Below are positions 28,898 through 37,473 of a stretch of DNA of 64,000 bases, one piece after another. Source of the stretch: Lachancea thermotolerans CBS 6340 (taxonomy: Eukaryota > Ascomycota > Saccharomycetes > Saccharomycetales > Saccharomycetaceae); NCBI RefSeq assembly GCF_000142805.1, contig NC_013083.1:186001-250000 (forward strand). The letters run 5' to 3'. Made by a program: the position numbers and the translations under genes. The notes under the pieces are model-generated. The model was not told where the DNA came from. It saw only the letters and a list, made by a program, of their open reading frames with translations, and searched no databases. Position 1 is the stretch's first letter. Every line of letters starts with the position of its first letter.

Positions 28898-30805
28898 ATG
28901 TCAGAGTCACCAGTGGTTCTTTCTCAGTACGATCCGAGCGGCCAGTTTCTGGCCTATGTCACAGTAGCTCTGGACAAACACAGGGTCTCTGTGGAGCCCA
29001 CGAACGCCGGCAAAGCAAATGGCCTGGTGAACGAGAACTTTCTCTACCTCGAGGACTCGCAATCACGCGTGACGTGCCTGCAGTGGGTCCATCTGGCCTC
29101 CAGCGACGCGCAACTTGTCGCGCTGGGTCTCAATTCAGGTGAAGTCTGGCTCTACGCTCCTTCGGCCAACCAAGTTGTCTACAAGCTTTCCACCGGCGCC
29201 TTGCACGCCATCCGCGACTTCCAGTGCAAGGGCCAAACCGCCTGGTGTTGCGACCAAAGCGATACCGTTTACCAGTTTAACATGACTGAGTTCACCGTCG
29301 CGGCAAAGTTCAAAGTCGAGGGCTGCGAGAACCTGCAAAAGCTGTGTGTCGTGGACGAGCAGCACATCCTGCTGGCGTCGCACTCGATCTCACTTGTCGA
29401 TGTCCAGTCCAAACTAGTCGTCCAAACTTTCCCCGGTCATATCTCCGCGGTTTCGAACCTCATAATGCTCAACTCATCTGCTTTCCTCACGAGCGCTACC
29501 AACGATAGATTCCTGAACATCTACGACCTCGCTACAGGAGGCACAAAGTCGGTACTGGTGGCGCAGTCTGACGTGCTACAACTGTCCCACTACAATGATT
29601 CGACAGTCGCTGTCACAACCGAGGACGGAACAATTGAAGTGTTCCCAGATCCATTGGTGAACACGAGTAAAAAGAGACGGAGAACAGTGTCCAAACAGTC
29701 TACGCACCTGATCAAAATCCAACGTCCAGAGAGCGAGGAGCGCGTTGCCGCGATGAATGTGTTCATTACAGCAGACACTTTGAACTACGCTTGGCTGGAA
29801 AACGCTACAATTCCATATTTCGACCAGCTCCAGTGGGCTGAACTTCCAGCAACACATCTAATAACAAAGTCACGGCCTTCGGCAACTTCGAAGCATGCCA
29901 ACCGCACTCTTCATGGGGAAGACGTTGCGGCCGCTAAATCCTACGTGGAGGGCAATGCCACTGTCACTTCAGGAGACAACTTCAAGCACGTTCATGAGGC
30001 AATCGCTGAGCTCGAAAGAGGCGGTGCAGATGCAAGCGACTCTCTGGCGGACAGAATGGCCTCTTCTTCGCTGGGGGACGACCATGCAGGATCAAAGCGT
30101 TCCAAAAAGCGTGTCACCACAGGCACCCTGACCGTGGTTCTTTCCCAATCATTGCAATCAAACGATCATTCGCTTCTTGAGACTGTGCTCAACAACCGTG
30201 ACGAAAAAATAATAAAGGGTACTATAAGCCGACTGCAGCCATCACTTGCGGTACTACTATTAGAGAGACTTGCAGAGCGTATTGCCAGACAGACGAACAG
30301 GCAAGGGCCCCTAAACGTTTGGGTCAAATGGTGTCTAATCATTCACGGTGGCTACCTCGCCCGCATGCCCAATCTGATGTCGAGTTTGGCCTCGCTGCAC
30401 TCGACCTTGAGAAAGCGTTCGGAGATATTACCGCGTCTACAGGCACTAGAAACAAGATTAGACTTTTCATTGAACCAACTTGACGCCTACCGCGCATCTC
30501 ACGTTAACCTTGGGGAAATGAGCGCGAGCGCATTCGGAGTTGGCGAGGACAATGAGGAGGAAGTTGAGTATTGTGAAGAGCTTGACGATGCTGGGCTTAT
30601 CGAAGACGGCGAGTTGGATGACGACGAGGATTTCAGCGATAGCGAAGACAACCAAAGCGATAATGATCAACGCAATGGCAACTTCGCTGAAGAAGACGGT
30701 ATTGACGGCGAAGGTGCTAGCGAAGGTGAGTTGGATGACGAGCATGGCTACAGCGATGTCGAGGGTGACGACGACAGCCATCCTAACGGTCACAAAAGAG
30801 TGTAG
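28898..30805 (+). CDS. UTP5: U3 snoRNP/SSU processome subunit Utp5
   Basis: Utp5 belongs to the t-UTP (UtpA) subcomplex, which binds the nascent 35S pre-rRNA first in small-subunit assembly. The N-terminal half is a beta-propeller (for example VDVQSKLVVQTFPGHISAVS and SATNDRFLNIYDLATGG). The Utp12-type helical domain lies near residues 413-524 (LSQSLQSNDHSLLETVLNN onward). The last 90 residues are very acidic and Asp/Glu/Asn/Gly-rich, typical of nucleolar processome proteins. Its 635 aa match S. cerevisiae Utp5 (643 aa, YDR398W). HPT1 follows on the same strand as in S. cerevisiae. Confidence 0.94.
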   Translation: MSESPVVLSQYDPSGQFLAYVTVALDKHRVSVEPTNAGKANGLVNENFLYLEDSQSRVTCLQWVHLASSDAQLVALGLNSGEVWLYAPSANQVVYKLSTGALHAIRDFQCKGQTAWCCDQSDTVYQFNMTEFTVAAKFKVEGCENLQKLCVVDEQHILLASHSISLVDVQSKLVVQTFPGHISAVSNLIMLNSSAFLTSATNDRFLNIYDLATGGTKSVLVAQSDVLQLSHYNDSTVAVTTEDGTIEVFPDPLVNTSKKRRRTVSKQSTHLIKIQRPESEERVAAMNVFITADTLNYAWLENATIPYFDQLQWAELPATHLITKSRPSATSKHANRTLHGEDVAAAKSYVEGNATVTSGDNFKHVHEAIAELERGGADASDSLADRMASSSLGDDHAGSKRSKKRVTTGTLTVVLSQSLQSNDHSLLETVLNNRDEKIIKGTISRLQPSLAVLLLERLAERIARQTNRQGPLNVWVKWCLIIHGGYLARMPNLMSSLASLHSTLRKRSEILPRLQALETRLDFSLNQLDAYRASHVNLGEMSASAFGVGEDNEEEVEYCEELDDAGLIEDGELDDDEDFSDSEDNQSDNDQRNGNFAEEDGIDGEGASEGELDDEHGYSDVEGDDDSHPNGHKRV

Positions 30806-31137
30806 CGCCAAATAACATAGACAGTATAGAGTCAGATTCAAGGATGCACTTGTGTACATAGCTTTCAGAACCTATGGTCAATGCCGTAGCGTACTGAGAC
30901 ACTTCCATTGTGACAAACCCCCAAAAACTGCGAGATCGCATTTCATGAAATATGGAAAAGCCGCCTGGGAGTTTTCAGGCAGATTCATTCTGTATAACAC
31001 TACGAACACTGCCTTTGACTCGCGCTACAATTTCGGTTCCAAAATTAAAGGTCAACATAACAAAGAGCCATCTCCTAAATGCTTTGGCAGTCAATCAAGA
31101 AAAGCTGCTAATAGGCCCTGTTACTATTCCATGTGGC

Positions 31138-31235
31138 GGTGCATTCTTCAGTGTCTCAGGAGGTTAAAAGAGGCGCGCGACAGGAAGGAGCCACGAAAGG
31201 CCGAACCACGACCTCCTGTGGTGGAGAAATGCACC
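31138..31235 (+). ncRNA. Candidate structured RNA hairpin, possibly H/ACA-like
   Basis: Two perfect 8-bp stems are nested: GGTGCATT (31138-31145) pairs with AATGCACC (31228-31235), and CAGGAGGT (31157-31164) pairs with ACCTCCTG (31211-31218). The internal loop between them is 11 nt on one side and 9 nt on the other, the shape of an H/ACA pseudouridylation pocket. An ATA triplet follows the outer stem. I find no certain H box or matching 5' hairpin, so the RNA class is only a suggestion, and the strand is assigned on that basis. Confidence 0.3.
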
Positions 31236-31469
31236 AATACCGTCTAAGTAATTTAAAGCTGTCCGGTTTGAGCGTGCTGAGGATCGAGAATTACCGGCGT
31301 CAAGCGTCCCATCCGATCCGATCGGCACAGTCGGCTTTTAAAGCTAAAATGTGGTTCTTATCTTTAATTTTCGCTGCAGCTAATTGCAGATCGAGGTCCC
31401 ATGATTACATGGTTTATCTCGAAAAAAAAGTTAAACTCAATTTTCGAAATTAGTTATAAGCTCATCTCA

Positions 31470-31475
31470 GAGTCA
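31470..31475 (-). promoter_or_regulatory. Bas1-type site upstream of HPT1
   Basis: GAGTCA (TGACTC on the minus strand) lies 118 bp before the HPT1 ATG. TGACTC is the core bound by Bas1, which with Pho2 controls purine genes in S. cerevisiae. It is a short motif, so chance is possible. Confidence 0.35.
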
Positions 31476-31592
31476 AAAGAGCTTATTAGAGGTCAAGAAA
31501 CTAGGTTTTTGCCGAGCTTCCAAGTCCAGCAGTCACGACGATTTGAACATTGCATATAGCAAATCTTCCTCACAACGTAGCCCCTGTCGAAG

Positions 31593-32237
31593 ATGAGTTT
31601 GGAAAAACAATACATCAGTTATAACAATGTCCACCAGCTATGCCAGGAGGCAGCCGTGAAAATCAAGAACTTCAAGCCAGACTTGATCATTGCTATCGGT
31701 GGTGGTGGCTTCATTCCTGCAAGAATCCTGCGTACTTTCTTGAAGGAAGAGAACGTTCCAACAGTGAGAATTTTTGCTATCATTTTGTCGCTGTATGAAG
31801 ACTTGGCTTCTGAAAGCTCGATGGAAGAGAAGCCCGGTGTGACCGTCAACAGAACTCAGTGGATCGACTACGAACAGTGCAAGCTAGACCTCGTGGGCAA
31901 GAATGTCTTGATCGTAGATGAAGTGGATGATACTCGTACCACTCTACACTACGCGTTGAACGAGTTAGAGAAGGATGCTGCTGAACAAGCCAAGGCTAAG
32001 GGTATTGACTTGGAGCAGCAACCTGAAATGAAGACGAACTTTGGTATCTTTGTGCTGCACGACAAAGTGAAGGCCAAGAAAGCTGATTTGCCAGCCGATC
32101 TTCTCAACGACGAAAACCGTTATTTTGCTGCGAGAAAGGTTCCAGACACCTGGTACGCATACCCTTGGGAGTCCAAGGACATTGTGTACCATACCAAGAT
32201 GGCCATAGAGCAAGGAAACGACGTTTTCTTGCCTTAA
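31593..32237 (+). CDS. HPT1: Hypoxanthine-guanine phosphoribosyltransferase
   Basis: The enzyme salvages hypoxanthine and guanine by joining them to PRPP, forming IMP and GMP. The PRPP-binding motif VLIVDEVDDTRTT is at residues 105-117, and the N-terminal GGGGFIPARILR stretch (36-47) forms the pyrophosphate-binding loop seen in fungal HPRTs. At 214 aa it is close to S. cerevisiae Hpt1 (221 aa, YDR399W). With ISN1 (IMP nucleotidase) elsewhere in the window it would cycle IMP, though the two are not clustered. A Bas1-type site upstream suggests purine control. Confidence 0.96.
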   Translation: MSLEKQYISYNNVHQLCQEAAVKIKNFKPDLIIAIGGGGFIPARILRTFLKEENVPTVRIFAIILSLYEDLASESSMEEKPGVTVNRTQWIDYEQCKLDLVGKNVLIVDEVDDTRTTLHYALNELEKDAAEQAKAKGIDLEQQPEMKTNFGIFVLHDKVKAKKADLPADLLNDENRYFAARKVPDTWYAYPWESKDIVYHTKMAIEQGNDVFLP

Positions 32238-33149
32238 GGCCTGCTCAAATGATTTTGCCACGGGGTGCAATAGTTAAGTCTAAGCTAGTATTTTAGATAC
32301 CTCAATTGACTAAATTTTAGAGTGTGAATTATAGCGTCCTCTTTTAAATATGAGAGAAGTCAGAGCACCAATATGCTAGACTGGTAGTGCGAACTTGAAT
32401 TTGACACAGTAGTAATTTGACGTTTTCTAAATACCCAGGTGTTCAAACAGAGTAACTGCTCGTCCAAAAGAGGTGTACCTCGAAGATAACCCGCGCGGAG
32501 GGGTATGATGGACTACAAACAGGATTTAAAGGACAGTACAATATAGCGTACGTTCACGTGACACATATCATGAGTGAAGACATCGTCGGCGGCTGGCTAG
32601 AGAGGGAGGGGTGGGCGAAGTTGAACTAGGAAACGCCATAAACAAAACCGAAAAACAACCAGCGTTTGCTTTTAATACGTCTTTTTTAAGCTCTCTTGGG
32701 TTTACTCAAACACGGCGTCTCACTTTAGACGCCTATCATCTACTACACTCCACATTGGTACGGATGCACTGCACCAAGGAAATATGACTCCAGAGTTGAT
32801 TCATTGTTATATTTTGCAGTTTTTGATTTATTATATGTTGTGACAGACAGTTTAATTGAGAACTATGGGGTTGAATTTGGTCTACAAATCCTGGCTTTTG
32901 CAACGTAAAAGTGTGGTGTGTTCAAGAAATTGACACATTAATGCTGCTGGATACAACGAAGGCGATGAGTTTCAACTGATGACGGAACAAGGTTGAAACA
33001 CATTAAAAGAAGCTTCAATTAGAATGTGTCTCCCCGCATAACAAACCCTTGGGTTTATAATGACCTTTTTCGCCAATCAATAATACTCATTTCCACTTGA
33101 AGTACTTGCATGCGGTATATTTGCGGACGGTAATGGAGGTCATTTCGTG
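32238..33149. other. Unusually long convergent spacer between HPT1 and MCH2
   Basis: Two 3' ends are separated by 912 bp, long for this window, yet I find no gene. The stretch carries promoter-like motifs: CACGTG at 32555-32560 (as TTCACGTGACA) and a Ume6 core TCGGCGGCT at 32586-32594. A 7-bp hairpin (GGCGTCT 32714-32720 with AGACGCC 32727-32733) lies further on. A noncoding transcript or a relic is possible. Confidence 0.45.
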
Positions 33150-34559
33150 CTATATCTGTCTTGGAAGATTGCGCAGTTTGAAGAGACCTTTCGCCCAGCT
33201 TTTGAAAGTGATTTGCAGGTGGAGTTCACCTTCGTCCGATCCTGTTTTAGCCTCTGTAGCAATTTCATCCCTTGCAATAAGAAGCGCTCTTAAAAACCAC
33301 AACGCTACCACCGAGCCAAAATACATCATACCGGCGAAGATAGCGGTTCTGATGAAGTTATTACCAGTGGGATTATTTTCATCTCGCAGAACAAGACCTA
33401 TAATGGGCGCAGTGATACCAAAAGCGCTTAGAAAGGTCCATATCATGCCCATGCACACACCCATTTTAGGGAGACCAACAACTCGCCCAATTATTGGCGC
33501 GATCAATGACCAAATGCTGCCCATGAAGAGGCCAACAATAAGCGAAAAGATCAGGGCGGTCGCAAAATTCCGGCATGGAATCCACATGGCCAAACTAAAA
33601 ATCGCTACGATCAAGTGTGCAACAATTGAAACTGTGACGGCTCCAAAGCGGTCAGCAGAGAAACCCACGAACGGCCTTCCGACAAGAGCCCCAACACTTA
33701 TCATGCAGGAAACGATAGAGCCCTGATTTTGCGAGTATCCTAGGGAAACTGTGAAAGCCGACATTGAGTACAGTAAAACCACATAGCCCAACATGGTCAT
33801 GGATACATATAGCACCACGAACCAGTACCCCCAGCTCTTAATTATTTCGCGATCAAAGAACCAAAATTTTGGCTTCTGGCCTCTCCAAATATGCTTCAAC
33901 CGCGTTCTGGTAAGGCTGAGCCCAATGCAGCTGAGCGCAGTGCACAGTATACATTGCACTATCAGTGCCCACTTCACGCTGCGCGCGCGCATGACTTTTT
34001 CCATTCCCAAATTGAACACTATACCACCTGCGCCAGAGCCGCCGGACGCAATGCCTTGTGCCAGGTTCCTCTTGTAGCGGAACCACTGCGGCACCAGCGT
34101 TATGCTGGGAATGCTGATAAAAGCAAGGCCAAATGAAATGAGCACGCCTTGCGTCAGGTATAGCTCCCAGAGGTTAGCAGAGAACGCCGCCAGCAGCAGC
34201 CCCGCGCACTGCAGTGCTATTCCCACGGCTATCACCAGCTGTGCGGACGTGATGTGCACAAGATACGAGATCGCCGGAGCGAAGAAAAGGCCAGCACCGA
34301 ACGCCAGGCCCCCGATTGTAGCATAGTCCAGAGCGCCTGCGTTGGCGAACCGGCCAACCTTGAGATACTCCGCCAGATACACGCTGAACCCCGCGTTCGC
34401 GCCCCACGTCGAGATGTTGAAAAGAAAGTACGCTGCCACCACTCCCCACGCCCTGAGTCCTCCATCTGGCACCTCGATTCGGTTAACGTTTTCCGTAACT
34501 TTCGTTTGTTCCAGTTTTTCCTCATCGGAGCCGTTGTAGCTTGAATTTACACTAGTCAT
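33150..34559 (-). CDS. MCH2: Monocarboxylate-porter-type MFS transporter, Mch2-like
   Basis: This plasma-membrane transporter belongs to the MCT (SLC16-like) branch of the major facilitator superfamily. It has the family N-terminal signature VPDGGLRAWGV (near residues 30-40) before the first of about 12 membrane spans. Several stretches match what I recall of S. cerevisiae Mch2 (YKL221W, 473 aa): NFSTWGAN-like NISTWGANAGFSVYLAEYL, YLTQGVLISFGLAFI, and the C-terminal ARDEIATE...GELHL...LPRQI. Length is 469 aa. The substrate is unknown; Mch proteins do not transport monocarboxylates in S. cerevisiae. It interrupts the HPT1-URH1 pair that is adjacent on S. cerevisiae chromosome IV. Confidence 0.9.
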   Translation of the reverse strand: MTSVNSSYNGSDEEKLEQTKVTENVNRIEVPDGGLRAWGVVAAYFLFNISTWGANAGFSVYLAEYLKVGRFANAGALDYATIGGLAFGAGLFFAPAISYLVHITSAQLVIAVGIALQCAGLLLAAFSANLWELYLTQGVLISFGLAFISIPSITLVPQWFRYKRNLAQGIASGGSGAGGIVFNLGMEKVMRARSVKWALIVQCILCTALSCIGLSLTRTRLKHIWRGQKPKFWFFDREIIKSWGYWFVVLYVSMTMLGYVVLLYSMSAFTVSLGYSQNQGSIVSCMISVGALVGRPFVGFSADRFGAVTVSIVAHLIVAIFSLAMWIPCRNFATALIFSLIVGLFMGSIWSLIAPIIGRVVGLPKMGVCMGMIWTFLSAFGITAPIIGLVLRDENNPTGNNFIRTAIFAGMMYFGSVVALWFLRALLIARDEIATEAKTGSDEGELHLQITFKSWAKGLFKLRNLPRQI

Positions 34560-36427
34560 TGCTTTAAAGACTCTTAAAAATGAAGCCTTCAGCTTTAATA
34601 AAATGTGAACAAGTATCCCAGCTCAAATTGTGAACTGGATCGTGGCTGTTAAGAGATTTCGCAGAGCTTGCAATTCTCACGTCTATTCCATCAACTTTAC
34701 TCGCTGGTCTTATACCCTTTTGCTAAAAGCGTTAAGTGCGGCTTTGACTCCCAGCTTGATTACCAACGAACCGCGCTGAACACATCGGAGGTAGTGAAGT
34801 TTAGGTTAACATAATGTGCTTCTACAGTGATGATTAATAACTCGACTGTAGACTTAGACCGCCAAGCGCGGGTGGCGCCGGCCGCTTTTCTCCGCCGCTT
34901 ATTTTCATAAGAAAGCGGTTCGGCCGCTCTCGCCCGCGCTCAGCCGCTCTATCGTTTTGGACGCAGTCACGTGAAGTTTAGAGGAGTAGGAAGTCGGACT
35001 CTAAACTGGCGAAGTTAGCAGTGCGAACGTCCAGTAGATTCATCGCATTTACTGGAATTTTTGGGCTGCAGTTTGTTTGCTGATGTCTGGGAGCATGGAG
35101 ACTAAGCTATGAACCGAGGAAGGGTGTCGGACGCGCCAACGGGGTACTGAGATGCGAGAGGGACTGGAGGTAAGCACGGAGTGCATGCTCAGATGCTGTA
35201 TAGAAATATACCATCAAGCTGGATACCGGGCTTCCAATCAAAGTGCGAGAGGAGGTTGACGGGACGAGATTAGGAACGTATCACATCCAACGTGGGTGTC
35301 GCCGCCGTCTATGTCACGTGATGTCATATCTGGGCGTAGTTTCACGGATGCGACAGGAGTAGCTGTGGGAACGCTGCAACGATTCTGAATGGTAGCTATT
35401 GCTCAAGCGCCTTCTTGAGCTTTAACTTAGCATGCCCTTCTGTACTTGGTAGAGGTGACTATCGCGGCAGTTCAAATGTTTGACTCGCCGTTGCCGTTTT
35501 CTGCTAAGATCACGGCCAGCGCCCATTAGCCACGTTTAATGTATAAACAACCTCAGGGTATTTGATCTAGTTGTTACAGAAACTGAAACGTAGTACACGT
35601 ATATGTTCCTTGGAAGCCCAGTTTTGGGCCATCAAACTCCTGCCTTAATCCTCCCCGTCTTCCAGAAAGCCGCTGATGTGCTCAATCGAGGTTAGAGACG
35701 ACCGGTGCAGAAGGGCAGTCTAAACCCTATATCAACGCAATACTTGCACAACGTTCACCCAGTGACTAGCACTGGGGCTTTCACAGCCATGTCGAAGCCG
35801 CGTTCTTGGCGTTTTCTCGAGAAACCGTTTAAATGACTAAGCACGCGTCATTGTGCATAAACGCCAAGAACACCGCCATTTCCAACGGTTCTCCACAAGC
35901 AACACACTGGAAACCTCAACCTTTCAAAGGAATACAGGTACAGACTCTGCTTGCCTGTATGCTCGACAGCGGCTGCCGCATCCTTCACAGAGCTGCACAG
36001 ATGTTTCACATTCGCTTTGCGAGCATCCTCAGCGCATCTTCAACGCTTTTCACAATTCTTCTACCGGCTAGGCCGGCAAACGCTAGCAGTTTATCCGGTT
36101 TTCGCATACCTCATGCCGCTGTTACACTACCTGTCGGTCATTTTTGGCTACCCGTCAGTCTCTTGTGTCCCTTTTCCTTTGACCTTTACGCCCCGATGGC
36201 AAATTTTCGAAAAGAGAACTTATGTATACTTCTCGATCAAGTGACGGAAAGAGTCAAATATTTTATACGCCACGTTGCTTGCTTCTAAATCATCCCCGTG
36301 CTCCAAACGAACTTGAGGACTAATGAACTTGTTCCTGCCTCGTGACTAGTTGATCTTATCAAACACACTCTGATCGAGATACGGCTGTGCACAAAAAGCG
36401 AGCACGCAGCTACTTATCGTCGACATC
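34560..36427. other. Long divergent spacer between MCH2 and URH1
   Basis: The 1.87-kb gap contains no gene I can support. Near MCH2 there is a GC-rich block with four GCCGCT copies (34881, 34894, 34923, 34943) around a CCGCTT...AAGCGG hairpin, and CACGTG at 34968 and 35315. At 35802-35871 there is a 13-bp inverted repeat. A 151-codon plus-strand frame at 35833-36288 has no domain or sensible composition, and two other frames overlap it; I treat it as chance. Confidence 0.5.
35802..35871. repeat. 13-bp perfect inverted repeat, 44-bp loop
   Basis: GTTCTTGGCGTTT (35802-35814) is mirrored by AAACGCCAAGAAC (35859-35871). The loop holds a smaller GCAC/GTGC stem, and the left arm overlaps a 12-bp palindrome TTTCTCGAGAAA (35813-35824). 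Confidence 0.65.
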
Positions 36428-37459
36428 ATGACTATAGACCAGACTCCAAGCTTTGATAGAATCCCAATCTGGTTGGACTGTGATCCGGGCCACGACGACG
36501 CCGTTGGTGTCCTGATGGGAGCGTTTCTCCCACAGTTCGAGCTACTTGGGATCAGCGCATCCTACGGAAACGCGCCACCGAAAAAGACAGCCTACAACAC
36601 GCTCTCGCTGCTAACTGCGATGGGAAAAACTCGAGACATCCCAGTTTATGCTGGAGCTCAGAAGCCTTGGGTGCGGGAGGCCAGATACGCACCGGACATA
36701 CACGGCGAGTCTGGTCTTGACGGAACTACTTTACTACCGATCCCAGATGTCCCGCTTTGCACTGACGTGAGTTATCTATGCGCCATGGAAAAAGCCATTG
36801 AGGCTCACGCGGGACGCATCTCTGTCGTCTCAACGGGGTCGTTGACCTCAGTCGCGACGCTCCTTGATCAGAGGCCGCACTTGAAACCAAAAATAAAGTT
36901 CATCAGCATAATGGGCGGAGGAATCCACCAGGGTAACAGCAACATGAACGGCACAGCGGAGTTCAATATATGGATTGATCCCCAAGCAGCAAACTCGCTT
37001 TTCAGAGACCCTGCTGTCAACCACAAATGCATTCTAGTGCCATTAGATTTGACTCACAAAGCTATTGCAACTAAGTCCGTCGAAGAAAGAGTCTTGGGTG
37101 ATGGGTCATCGAACCTGAGAAAGCTGTTCTACGAGCTCTTTCTCTTTTTTGCCAAGACGTATGAAAATGCTCAGGGGTTTGAGACAGGTCCTCCTGTGCA
37201 CGACCCGCTGACTTTAATGCCCCTTTTACAATTCTATGGTTTAAAAAGTCCAAGAGATGTTGGTTTTGTTTACAAACGCTTGGATTTGCTCGTTGTTGAA
37301 GATGAGAGTGACCAGAATTTGGGCCAAACCAAGGTTTTGAGCGAATACAGCTCCGAATCGTCACGAGGAGCCATTGTAGGGTTTGAACTCAACATTGACT
37401 ACTTCTGGGGCCAGTTCCTTTCCGCGCTAGACAGCGCCTCCATAAATTCTCCATTATAA
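36428..37459 (+). CDS. URH1: Uridine/ribonucleoside hydrolase Urh1
   Basis: Urh1 cleaves the N-glycosidic bond of uridine and some other nucleosides, feeding pyrimidine salvage. The calcium-binding DxDxxxDD signature of nucleoside hydrolases is present as DCDPGHDD (D17, D19, D23, D24). The substrate segment MGGGIHQGNSNMNGTAEFNIWIDPQAAN in the middle third carries the conserved NxxAEFNxxxDPxAA pattern. At 343 aa it agrees with S. cerevisiae Urh1 (340 aa, YDR400W). It converges on DIT2 with only 14 bp between the stop codons, so the two transcripts probably overlap at their 3' ends. Confidence 0.95.
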   Translation: MTIDQTPSFDRIPIWLDCDPGHDDAVGVLMGAFLPQFELLGISASYGNAPPKKTAYNTLSLLTAMGKTRDIPVYAGAQKPWVREARYAPDIHGESGLDGTTLLPIPDVPLCTDVSYLCAMEKAIEAHAGRISVVSTGSLTSVATLLDQRPHLKPKIKFISIMGGGIHQGNSNMNGTAEFNIWIDPQAANSLFRDPAVNHKCILVPLDLTHKAIATKSVEERVLGDGSSNLRKLFYELFLFFAKTYENAQGFETGPPVHDPLTLMPLLQFYGLKSPRDVGFVYKRLDLLVVEDESDQNLGQTKVLSEYSSESSRGAIVGFELNIDYFWGQFLSALDSASINSPL

Positions 37460-37473
37460 ACATAAAACCTATA

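Larger units (their letters stand above)
30806..31592. other. Spacer between UTP5 and HPT1 with a strong nested inverted repeat
   Basis: The 787-bp gap holds a two-stem inverted repeat at 31138-31235 and a Bas1-type site at 31470. Several overlapping frames of 70-130 codons occur on the plus strand (for instance 30952-31167), none with a recognisable product. Confidence 0.5.

Noticed and set aside
35833-36288. 151-codon frame upstream of URH1
   Set aside because: No domain, three overlapping frames of similar length, and it starts inside an inverted repeat.
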